Shown here: positions 24,129 through 34,520 of the stretch, piece after piece
Layout of the letters: each line of letters starts with the position of its first letter
Position numbering within the stretch: the stretch's first letter is position 1
Source: Neocallimastix lanati (nom. inval.)
Lineage: Eukaryota; Neocallimastigomycota; Neocallimastigomycetes; Neocallimastigales; Neocallimastigaceae
NCBI GenBank assembly: GCA_016946835.1
Contig: JACVTC010000113.1
Span: 288,501-352,500, forward strand
Direction: 5' to 3'
Length of the DNA: 64,000 nt
Translations under genes and position numbers: made by a program
The notes under the pieces: model-generated
What the model saw: only the letters and a program-made list of their open reading frames with translations
What the model was told of the DNA's origin: nothing
The model's database searches: none

Positions 24129-25202
24129 CTAAAAATCCTTTTTATTATTTATCTTTTTCTCTACAATCGCACTATTGGATTCACAATGTTCATTATCGTT
24201 GTAGTCTGTATTTAAAACGTTATCATAAATGTTTTTATAATTTTCTTCATATTTTGTTTCTTCTGCATTGTTCGCATATGTACGTCCTTTTCTAGAATTG
24301 TATTTTTTATTTTTGTATGAATACTCTTTTCCTTTATTATTGTGCTTATATTTATTGTAATTTTTACCATTGTTAATGTGGCGTTTACTGCTACAATTTC
24401 TTGCAATGTGCCCGAAACCGCCACAATTATAACATTTGAAATTTTTATTAATATTGTACGTATTATTTCTTTTGTTTATATAATTATGATTTATATTTTT
24501 ATGTTTATTTTCTTCAGTGCTGCTAAACAAGGCATTAGTGTTATATTGATTATTTTTATATTCCTTTAAGAATTTTAACTTTGGAATTATTTTATTTAAA
24601 TGCTTGCAGCATCCTTCCCAATTATCGTGATAGCTAATAATGTTGGTCGCATGTATGAGGTCATAAGGTAACGATTTATAAAGATAATTATATTTTGCTT
24701 CGTCACTAACCTCATCATTTAAATCCTTGAGTTTATTAAAAATATTTATCATGTTAGACAAAAATAATTCAAAATCTTCATTCTTGTTAAAAGACATTAC
24801 TTCCAATTCTTTTCTATAATTTATTTTCCTTTGCTCTTCACTTTCTAAGTAGGTAGATTCAATCAGCTTCCAAACTTGATGTGCTGATTTTGTTCTGAAA
24901 TCTATTTTAATCTTGATTGAGTCATCAAGATTAAGACTTATTATTCTTTTTGTCATTGCATCATTTTTTATTTGCTTTTTAGTCACTCCTTTTGCGTAGT
25001 ACAGGTCCTTAGTGCACATAATTGGAATACATCCTTCTTCGTATTCGCTGTCTGATTTATGTATCATCTTAACATTATCTTCGTAAATATAAGATTCTAA
25101 TTCATGGGTGACGAGTAACAGTTCCATATCAGAGGCCCAACAAGGATAATTCTTTTTACTTAATATTTTGACATTAGATGAAATTGTTAATGATTCACTC
25201 AT
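24129..25202 (-). CDS. Copia Gag (capsid plus CCHC zinc knuckle)
   Basis: 357 aa from ATG at 25202. The N-terminal two thirds show the retrotran_gag / UBN2 pattern of copia capsids (LSKKNYPCWASDME near the start; WKLIESTYL and YLYKSLPY in the middle). Near residue 260 lies one nucleocapsid CX2CX4HX4C knuckle (CYNCGGFGHIARNC), followed by a Lys/Asn/Tyr-rich basic tail suited to RNA binding. The stop (TAG) at 24129-24131 is followed 20 nt later by the pol ATG in another frame. It packages element RNA into virus-like particles in the cytoplasm. Confidence 0.9.
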   Translation of the reverse strand: MSESLTISSNVKILSKKNYPCWASDMELLLVTHELESYIYEDNVKMIHKSDSEYEEGCIPIMCTKDLYYAKGVTKKQIKNDAMTKRIISLNLDDSIKIKIDFRTKSAHQVWKLIESTYLESEEQRKINYRKELEVMSFNKNEDFELFLSNMINIFNKLKDLNDEVSDEAKYNYLYKSLPYDLIHATNIISYHDNWEGCCKHLNKIIPKLKFLKEYKNNQYNTNALFSSTEENKHKNINHNYINKRNNTYNINKNFKCYNCGGFGHIARNCSSKRHINNGKNYNKYKHNNKGKEYSYKNKKYNSRKGRTYANNAEETKYEENYKNIYDNVLNTDYNDNEHCESNSAIVEKKINNKKDF

Positions 25203-25369
25203 TTTGTTTTATTTTTATTTATTCTTTTTTTTTTTTTTTTTTTTAAAAGACAACAAAATAAAATATGTAATTATTATATTAAATAATCAATAAATGATTT
25301 AATCTTTATTTAAAAAATATTTCTTAATTTTAATATTAAAAACTCGTTATATAATATTATAAAACACTA

Positions 25370-25395
25370 GTAGAGTCAAACTGAGACTCTTAATC
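25370..25395 (-). other. Copia primer-binding site, matching the interior of tRNA-Lys(CUU)
   Basis: The 15 plus-strand bases CTGAGACTCTTAATC directly abut the 5' LTR and read like the anticodon arm of tRNA-Lys with anticodon CUU (loop CTCTTAA). Upstream GTAGAG resembles the D-stem/loop exit. Drosophila copia and yeast Ty5 prime from an internal half-tRNA (initiator Met); here the equivalent appears to be tRNA-Lys. The match is from recollection of tRNA sequences, not a computed search. Confidence 0.5.
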
Positions 25396-25694
25396 TGTTA
25401 AAAATATTTCTTTGAAATTGAGATTTCAATCTCTACTTTTAATAATATCTTTATTTATTAAGGTTATTGTTTATAATTAATTGTATAATACAATTATATA
25501 AACATTATTTATTACATTTAATATAACTATATTTGGTTGTTTATGTAAGTATATGATGTACGTCATATATGCGCCACAATATATTTACATAACAATATAT
25601 ATTCAATTATTTAATATATTAATAATATTATATTCAAAGTTATTATATAACTAACTATAATATAGTATCATAATATTTAACTTTATTTCTAACA
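25396..25694 (-). repeat. Copia 5' LTR
   Basis: 299 bp, TGTTA...TAACA, about four differences from 18914-19212. The outer flank is the TSD TAAAT (25695-25699). On the minus strand it precedes the primer-binding site and gag and should hold the element promoter. Confidence 0.95.
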
Positions 25695-25699
25695 TAAAT

Positions 25700-26036
25700 G
25701 AACAAATAAAAAAAAATGTTGTCAAGAAAAAAAAAAAAAATTAAATTTTTTTAAAAAAAAAAAAAATAATTATAAATAATTTAATTATATAATTAAAATT
25801 GAATTAAATTAATTGGATTGGATCATTAATTATAATTTTGAATTAAAATTTAAATAGTAAAAAAGATTTATTTAAAAAAAATTTTTCTTTTTTTTTTAAA
25901 AAAAAATTATTTAAAATTATAATTATCTAAAATGAAATTATTAAAAAATAAAAAAAACTAAATAAAAAATTAAATTTACATAGTATTTTAAATTTTAATA
26001 TATTTAATATAATTATTTATTCATAAAAAAAAAAAA

Positions 26037-26070
<34 letters not shown>

Positions 26071-26453
26071 TAAAATAAAAAAAATTATAAATTCTAATTA
26101 TATTTTAAATTTCATTAATTTATACTCTCATCTTTAAATTATTTATAATTATATTTTTATGAAAAAATATTTAAAATTTTAATTTTTTTTTTAACCGAAA
26201 TGAATATAAAAACCTAATTTTTTTTTTTTCGAAATATAAAAAAAAAAAAAAAATAAAAAAAAAATAAATTATAAAAAGATATAAAATATAGATATTTAAA
26301 AAAAAAAAATCTAAATTGTTATATAAATATAAATATATATTTATATATACATATATATATACCCAAATTAATAATTAAAAAAAAAAAATAACATTATAAA
26401 TATTTATTTAATAAATATATAAAAATAATAATAATAATATAAAAAAAAAAAAA
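25700..26453. other. Spacer and 5' flank of the second CBM18 gene
   Basis: A/T-only DNA with A and T runs and an (AAT)n tract near 26038-26068. It is presumably promoter and leader of the gene at 26454; the A-rich stretch right before the ATG is typical of genes in this window. No individual site can be defended. Confidence 0.5.
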
Positions 26454-28775
26454 ATGCATAAAAATAATTTAAATTTATTAATAGTATTGCTGTTAATATC
26501 TTTAGCAGCAGCCAAGAGATGTGGTAAGAGTTATGGTAAATGTCCAGAGGGTTACTGTTGTAGTAAATTTGGCTTTTGTGGTAAAATAGATACCTATTGT
26601 GGTAAGGGATGTCAACCAGAATTTGGAGAATGTAATGGGGTAAAGAAAACCGTTACGGTTAAGAAGGTTTCCACTAAAGTGAAATCTGCTAAGGAAACCA
26701 ACGAACAAAATATTGCTGAATCTGTTGTTGACGTAGTTGATGCTTTAATTAATGAAGAAGCCGATGATGATTCCAAAAATAAGGTGGTAGAGGAAATCAT
26801 TGATGCCTTAGCTGCCGAAATCGATACCGCCAATGATAGTGATCCAGAAGAAGATGATGGTAATGCTGAAGCAGAAGTCGTTCAAAATAATGATAAAAAT
26901 AATGAAGTTGAGGAGGCATCAGAGAATATTTCGGATGAAGAAGGAGAAGGTGAAGAAGTAAATAAAAATAATGATGGCAATGATGTGGAAGAAGCCTCAG
27001 ATAATGTTTCTGATGAAGAAGTTGTTGAAGAAGGAGGTGAAGAAGCAAATAAGAATAATGATGGCAATGAAGTTTCTGAAGATGAAGTCACTGAAGTAAT
27101 AACTCTTACTGATGTAATTACAGATACCATTACTGAAGAGGAAACTATTGTAATAACGGATACGATAGATGACGACCAAAATACTGATATCGTCTCTGAA
27201 AAGCCAACACCAACTCCAAAGAAGGATGAAGAAGAATCCGGTGGTACCTCTGAAGAACCAACTCCAAAGAAGGATGGTGATGAAGAAGAATCTGGTGGTA
27301 CCTCTGAAAATCCAACTCCAAAGAAGGACGGTGATGAAGAAGAATCTGGTGGTACCTCTGAAAATCCAACTCCAAAGAAGGACGGTGATGAAGAGGAATC
27401 TGGTGGTACCTCTGAAAATCCAACTCCAAAGAAGGATGGTGATGAAGAAGAATCTGGTGGTACCTCTGAAAATCCAACTCCAAAGAAGGACGGTGATGAA
27501 GAAGAATCTGGTGGTACCTCTGAAGAACCAACTCCAAAGAAGGATGGTGATGAAGAAGAATCTGGTGGTACCTCTGAAGAACCAACTCCAAAGAAGGATG
27601 GTGATGAAGAAGAATCTGGTGGTACCTCTGAAGAACCAACTCCAAAGAAGGATGGTGATGAAGAAGAATCTGGTGGTACCTCTGAAGAACCAACTCCAAA
27701 GAAGGATGGAGATGAAGAAGAATCTGGTGGTACCTCTGAAGAACCAACTCCAAAGAAGGATGGTGATGAAGAAGAATCTGGTGGTACCTCTGAAGAACCA
27801 ACTCCAAAGAAGGATGGTGATGAAGAAGAATCCTCTTCTTCTTCTTCTTCTACTACTTCCACCACTGAAAAACCAGCCCCAACTACCACCGCTACCACCA
27901 CTACCACTACAACAACGGCTCCAGCTTCCTCTAGTGGTGAATGTTCTACGGAAGCCTTTGGTATGGCCCAACCATTCAATGGATTCTTCTTTGGTGATTT
28001 CACTGGTACCAGTTCTGATGTTCAAGGTAGATTAGCGGCTAAGGGTACCGTTAACATCAGCGGTGGCTACCAAAACGGAGGTTTTATTTATGATCCAGTG
28101 AAGCACAATGAGCAAACCAACTTAGATTGTACGGATGAAAAGATGAAGGGTGATATTAAGTATGCCATTGTTGCCGGTACGCTTAACTTCCGTGATGGTG
28201 GTGAAATTATTAATGGAGGTGTTGCCTACCAAAACTCAGTCGATATACCGGGCTACATTAAAGAAGCCATTGAAAGACACAAATGTACCGTTGAAAAAAA
28301 GAATGTGATTGACTTTGATAAGGAAAAGCAAAATCTTACCTCTCTTTCTAAAAAATTGGGTAATATGAAAGCTAACACGAAAACAACGAATGAATGGGGT
28401 AAACTTGTTATCGATTTAGTTCCAGGACAAAAGACCTATGTTATTATGGAAGATATTAGCAAATACTGGGGCATTAGCATTAATGAAAATGGCGTGAACA
28501 CCGATGAAATCACCATTATCTTTAACCTTCTCTCCGATAATATTACCCTCTCCAACTTTGATATTTCCTCCATCAACAAGTATGCCACTAGAATTGTTTG
28601 GAATGCACCAAATGCTAAAAAGGTTCGTATTGAAAACTTTAGAATTCAAGGTTCACTTCTTGCTCCAAATGCTGATATTGAAGGTTACAACGGCAATATT
28701 CAAGGACAAATGATAGGTAACAGTTTCAAGGGTAATCTTCAAATTGATTGGGTTCCATTCTATGGTTGTCTTTAA
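26454..28775 (+). CDS. Secreted CBM18 protein with acidic repeat stalk and choice-of-anchor-A-like C-terminal domain
   Basis: 773 aa from ATG. Residues 1-20 are a signal peptide (ending LAAA). Residues 23-60 are a hevein/CBM18 module with eight cysteines (CGKSYGKC ... CCSKFGFCG ... YCGKGC). An acidic region rich in Glu/Asp/Asn follows to about 245. Next come twelve tandem units of an 18-residue repeat, EEPTPKKDGDEEESGGTS (first unit shorter, some with EN for EE), then a short Ser/Thr run. From about 500 the C-terminal domain starts FNGFFFGDFTGTSSDVQGR and contains AAKGTVNISGGY. It is closely similar throughout to the C-terminal domain of the protein at 14433. No C-terminal anchor is visible. 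Probably an extracellular chitin- or wall-associated protein. The stalk is strongly acidic, whereas its paralogue's is strongly basic. Confidence 0.85.
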   Translation: MHKNNLNLLIVLLLISLAAAKRCGKSYGKCPEGYCCSKFGFCGKIDTYCGKGCQPEFGECNGVKKTVTVKKVSTKVKSAKETNEQNIAESVVDVVDALINEEADDDSKNKVVEEIIDALAAEIDTANDSDPEEDDGNAEAEVVQNNDKNNEVEEASENISDEEGEGEEVNKNNDGNDVEEASDNVSDEEVVEEGGEEANKNNDGNEVSEDEVTEVITLTDVITDTITEEETIVITDTIDDDQNTDIVSEKPTPTPKKDEEESGGTSEEPTPKKDGDEEESGGTSENPTPKKDGDEEESGGTSENPTPKKDGDEEESGGTSENPTPKKDGDEEESGGTSENPTPKKDGDEEESGGTSEEPTPKKDGDEEESGGTSEEPTPKKDGDEEESGGTSEEPTPKKDGDEEESGGTSEEPTPKKDGDEEESGGTSEEPTPKKDGDEEESGGTSEEPTPKKDGDEEESSSSSSSTTSTTEKPAPTTTATTTTTTTTAPASSSGECSTEAFGMAQPFNGFFFGDFTGTSSDVQGRLAAKGTVNISGGYQNGGFIYDPVKHNEQTNLDCTDEKMKGDIKYAIVAGTLNFRDGGEIINGGVAYQNSVDIPGYIKEAIERHKCTVEKKNVIDFDKEKQNLTSLSKKLGNMKANTKTTNEWGKLVIDLVPGQKTYVIMEDISKYWGISINENGVNTDEITIIFNLLSDNITLSNFDISSINKYATRIVWNAPNAKKVRIENFRIQGSLLAPNADIEGYNGNIQGQMIGNSFKGNLQIDWVPFYGCL
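27199..27831 (+). repeat. 54-bp coding minisatellite (about 12 units)
   Basis: In-frame tandem 54-bp units encode the 18-residue acidic repeat. Units differ by only a few substitutions (GAAAATCC versus GAAGAACC, GGC/GGT), which indicates recent expansion or homogenisation. The array leaves long open frames on other strands and frames, which are artefacts. Confidence 0.95.
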
Positions 28776-30121
28776 AAAAAAAAAAAAAATAAAAAATAAA
28801 AAAATAAAAAAAAATAATAATAATAAAAATAAATTAATTAATTATATATGATATTATAGTTTTATATTTGAATATTTATTTTTTTTTTTTAAAGAAATAA
28901 AATAAAATATAATAATATTAAATTATTTAATTGAAATTTTAAAAAAAATATATATATAAAATAATAATGTATTACTATCTATATATGTTATAAGTTTTAT
29001 ATTAAAAACATAAATAATAAATAAAATAAAAATAATAAAAAAAAAATAATAAAAAAATAATAAAAAAAAAATAATAAAAAAAATTATAAAAAATAATAAT
29101 ATATCATAGAAAAAAAGATAATATAAAATAATAAAATATATATTCTATTTAATAGATTATATTTTTATTTTTAATTAAAAAAAAGATACATATATATATT
29201 TAAAACTTTTTTTTTAAAAAAAAAAAAAAGAAAGTTTTAAATATATAAGTAAAAGGTTAAATCATTAGTTATTTCTAACAATTAAAATAATGAATAGAGT
29301 TTAAGCTGTATCAGTTTACTATGATATAGCAATTGATGAATGTATTAGTTTAATATTAACTTTTCATATTTTATAGTTAATATTAAATATAAATTAAACA
29401 AATAATATGAATTATTTTTTATTTTTTCTTTTACTATTGAAAGAAATCATTTGTACAATATAAATAAAAAATAAAAATAGAAATAGAAAAATAATAATAA
29501 TAAATTTAATAATTTAAAAAAAAAAATTTTTTTCTATTAAAAAATTTTTATTTATTTTATATATATTGAATAATATTTTTATTTCACTTTCATAATAAAA
29601 GTTATATACAATAATTAAACAATGTTCATTAAAATATCTTCATTTACGAAATTTTTACATATTATTTTTGTATATATATATATATATATATGTACATATA
29701 TATACATAATATTCAAATTTATTAGAAATAAACAGGTTTCATTATTTTTCTCTAATATTTTTTTTTTGGTTTATCATTATTTTGAATTTTACATATATAT
29801 ATTACTATATGTAATTAGAAATAATTATATAAATCGGTCATAGTAAATTATTATTTTATTTTTTTATATTTCATTTTTTATGTTAATTTTCTATCCTTTT
29901 TAAATTTCCATATAAATTAAAGTTATAACAATAAAATTTTTTTAAAAATTTTAAAATCAATCTATTTATCAAAATTATTAAATAAATAGCAATTAAACAT
30001 AAACTATTAATCATTCAATACTATTTTAAATATAATATTTTCCTAATACTTTTTAAATAAACCATCATTATATATATTTCCAATTAATTATATTATTTTC
30101 ATTTTAAATTGTTCTATTTAA

Positions 30122-30125
<4 letters not shown>

Positions 30126-30214
<89 letters not shown>

Positions 30215-30257
30215 TCCTCTAACATTAATATATACATATTAATGTTAGAGGATTTTT
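30126..30257. repeat. Compound inverted repeat: (TTA)n/(TAA)n plus 22-bp perfect hairpin
   Basis: A (TTA)n tract switches at about 30180 to (TAA)n, itself self-complementary. A perfect 22-bp inverted repeat follows (30210-30231 and 30236-30257; core ATCCTCTAACATTAATAT) with a 4-nt loop ATAC. The core is not simple sequence, so the symmetry is not a composition accident. Confidence 0.85.
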
Positions 30258-30367
30258 ACATTAATACGTGTATTTAATATTTATATTTAAATGATTTAAA
30301 CATATAGCACATTTAATTTTTTAACTACCCATTATATACAATTATTTATAATTATTATTAATATTAT

Positions 30368-30404
<37 letters not shown>

Positions 30405-30660
30405 ATGATCATTTGTAAGATTAATTAATTTTGTATAATTGAATAGAATAGAATATTAAATTTAAATTAATATTTCAAATCCAATTAAATTATTCATTAT
30501 TTTTGACATCCACTCAAAAAAAATATAACTTATTTATATATATTAAAAAATAAATATATGATAATTAAAAATTTAAAAAAAAGTTAATTATTAAAATATT
30601 ATTAAATTATTATGCATTAGATAATTTTTAATTTTTAACAATTTTTTATTTTATTTTATT

Positions 30661-30905
30661 TTAATAATTAGGATGATATCTTTGTAGTTGGATTTTAAGT
30701 TTAATTGAATTGAATATTTCTTTTCCCCATTTCTGATACTCTTTATCAACCCATGATTATAGAAGTTTATATTAAATTTTTATGTTTATTCTTTTCAACT
30801 TATATGGATACCATAGTTAATGTATTCAACTAATTAGAGATGAAACATATTATGATAACTAACTCTTTTATTAGAATTTTATCATTATCATATGGAAACA
30901 AACGA
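30661..30905 (-). pseudogene. Possible C-terminal relic of an unrecognised protein
   Basis: The minus strand gives an uninterrupted run of about 32 codons ending in a stop at 30661-30663 (SWVDKEYQKWGKEIF, then NSIKLKIQLQRYHPNY). Upstream, another frame offers RLFPYDNDKILIKEL. The composition is protein-like compared with the flanks. No family is recognised and no start is present. Confidence 0.25.
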
Positions 30906-31007
30906 ATCTTAAAAAAATATCATTTTTAATTTTAAATTACCTATTATACTTTACATTTAAAAAAAGAAAAAAAAATCTATTCAAATTTTTTATTCTAACC
31001 CTTTCTT

Positions 31008-31039
<32 letters not shown>

Positions 31040-31796
31040 TTCATTTATGAAAAATGGTAAAAAATTTGTTATTACTTTTTTATATAATTTCATTTGAATC
31101 ATGTCATGTTCATCTTTGAAAATTCTATTAGATAGAATGAATGATGAGATATTTATAATTAATTTATATTAATTTAATTTTTTTTTTTTTTTTTTTATTA
31201 TATTATTTAATTTTATCTTTATTTGATTAATTCTTATTTTACCCATTATTGAATCTTTGTTTTAAATTTATATTAAAAAAAGAAAAGTATTTTTAATATT
31301 TATTCTTTTTAAAAATAATAAATTGATAATAAAAATAATAATATTAATTATAATAAAAATAAATGAATAAATAATTAATAAAATATAAATTTATTTAAAA
31401 TATTATTATATTTAATGATAATAAATTAAATATAGTAATATCTTTTATAAATTTCATATTATAATACGTACTTAACCCTACATAATTATTTTATGATAGA
31501 AAAAAAAAAGTATTACTAATTAATTTTCAATGATAAAGGTTATTTATTAATTTAATTTAAATAATTGATAAAAAAAAAAAAATATAATAAATAATGAAAT
31601 ATAATAATGGTTAAATATATATAAAATTAATCAAATTTTGCCTAATAACATCAATAAACCATAGAATATAAAGTTTCAATTTTTTTTTTTTAATAAATTT
31701 TGTTATTTTTGACTATTTTATAAATAATAAGATTTTTTTTTTTTTTTTACAATTTAAAAACTGATTTTTATTATTTATTATGATTTTATAAATAAA

Positions 31797-31965
31797 TAAA
31801 TAAAATAAAATAAAATAAAATAAAATAAAATAAAATAAAATAAAATAAAATAAAATAAAATAAAATAAAATAAAATAAAATAAAATAAAATAAAATAAAA
31901 TAAAATAAAATAAAATAAAATAAAATAAAATAAAATAAAATAAAATAAAATAAAATAAGATAAAA
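31797..31965. repeat. (AAAAT)n pentanucleotide array
   Basis: More than thirty near-perfect TAAAA units. A 62-codon minus frame through it (FYFIL repeats) is a simple-repeat artefact. Confidence 0.95.
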
Positions 31966-33142
31966 TAAAAACATAATAAATAAATTTTAAATATATCCTT
32001 TTTTTTTTTAATTTAATCTAAATAAATTTAAAAGAAATAAATAAATAATAATTTTTTTTTATAAAGGTACCAAATAAAATGAAATTAATATAAAATATTT
32101 AAAAATATTTTTAAAAACATTTTAGTATATGAATTTGATCATTTTTTTAATTTTTTTTTTTTTTTTTTTTTTTTTTTGAAATAATTTCTTCATTTATTAA
32201 AGAAAAATATTTAAATATTGAAAATATTAAATTTCATTTTAATAATTATCATTTAACATTATGTAAAAAGATTAAAACTTTTATTAACAATTTTTATATA
32301 TAATAAAATAATTTAAAAAATAATTTAAAAAATAATTTAAAAAATATATATATATATATATATAAACAATTTTTTAAACTTTTTTCATGGTAAAAAATTA
32401 ATTTATTAAATATTAATTTATTATTAAAAAGGAATATATAAAAAAAAAAGTATATTAATTTTAAATTTTTAATTCATTTATAACAAATAACAATATTTTT
32501 TTTTAATATAACAAATAATAATTTTTTTTTTTTTATGGTGTCCACCTTTAAAAAAAAAAAAAATTTAAATATTAATCTAAACTATTAATAAATTAATTTG
32601 AATCATTTTTTAATATTTATTTAACTTAAAAAAAGATAAAATTAATAAAAATGAAATTCAATTTTTTTATTTTTATTTTTTTAATTTATAATAAGTTAAT
32701 ATTTATAATAATTAAATATTAGAATAGTTATAAATAGAATTATTATAATTACATAATTATAATTAAGATAGTTATAATTAGGATACTAATAATTAAGATA
32801 ATTATAATTATGAAAGTTATAATTAAGATGGTTATAAATATAATTATTTTTTTTTTTAGAATAATATTAAATATTATAAGAATTTCGTTTATTATTTTTT
32901 TTTTCTTTAATTATATTTTATTTTATAAATTTACCCTTTCCATAAAAGATATTATATATACATATATATTTTAAAATTAAATATTAATTATTTTAAATAT
33001 AATTTTTAATAAATTTATTTTCAATTATTATATCATAATATATTATAAAAATATAAAAAATATTAAATTTAATTATTTAATATTAAATTATAAATATAAA
33101 AAATATTATTAAATTTAATTATTTAATATTAAATTATATAAG

Positions 33143-33261
33143 ATGAAAAAAAAAAAAATAAAGATTCGTACTATTTTCACTACTTTATTAGCTGTTTCTA
33201 CAACTAATGTAATGTGTTGTTGAAGCTCCAACTGACGCTGTTGTTGCTTCTGAAGTTGAAA
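33143..33261 (+). pseudogene. Truncated GH1 beta-glucosidase relic (signal peptide and propeptide start)
   Basis: After an ATG with an A run, the plus strand reads TIFTTLLAVSTTNVMC. After a one-step frame change it then reads CVVEAPTDAVVASEVE. Both align directly to the first ~37 residues of the GH1 proteins encoded 10-26 kb to the right (TLFTTLLAVSAAKKC, CVVKAPADAAAADVASEAE). The similarity stops abruptly at A/T-only DNA, so the catalytic domain is missing. It marks a lost or aborted fifth gene copy, more than 10 kb from the array. Confidence 0.75.

Positions 33262-34520
<1,259 letters not shown>

Larger units (their letters stand above)
18914..25694 (-). mobile_element. Ty1/copia LTR retrotransposon, nearly intact, 6.78 kb
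   Basis: Two 299-bp LTRs (TGTTA...TAACA) bound the element. They differ at about four positions, and both ends are flanked by the 5-bp direct repeat TAAAT (18909-18913 and 25695-25699). On the minus strand the order is 5' LTR, primer-binding site, gag with CCHC knuckle, protease, integrase, reverse transcriptase, RNase H, polypurine tract, 3' LTR. This integrase-before-RT order defines the copia superfamily. LTR similarity indicates a fairly recent insertion. A single in-frame TGA in integrase and an unexplained gag-pol frame change mean that autonomous activity is doubtful. Confidence 0.95.
28776..33142. other. Long intergenic spacer
   Basis: No intact gene is recognised in this A/T-rich stretch. 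It contains a strong hairpin with flanking triplet arrays (30126-30257), a possible coding relic (30661-30905) and an (AAAAT)n array (31797-31965), each listed separately, and poly(T) near 32150-32177. The 73-codon frame at 29622-29843 is Ile/Tyr/Phe-only low complexity and is not supported as a gene. Confidence 0.5.

Noticed and set aside
26797-28035. Long antisense and alternate-frame ORFs (up to 373 aa) over the second CBM18 gene
   Set aside because: They are produced by the 54-bp in-frame repeat, which keeps several frames open. The sense frame has the signal peptide, CBM18 and conserved C-terminal domain.
29622-29843. 73-aa ORF starting with ATG
   Set aside because: It contains an (AT)n tract and Ile/Tyr/Phe-only composition; no evidence of selection can be read from a single copy.
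31786-31974. 62-aa FYFIL-repeat ORF
   Set aside because: Translation of an (AAAAT)n array.
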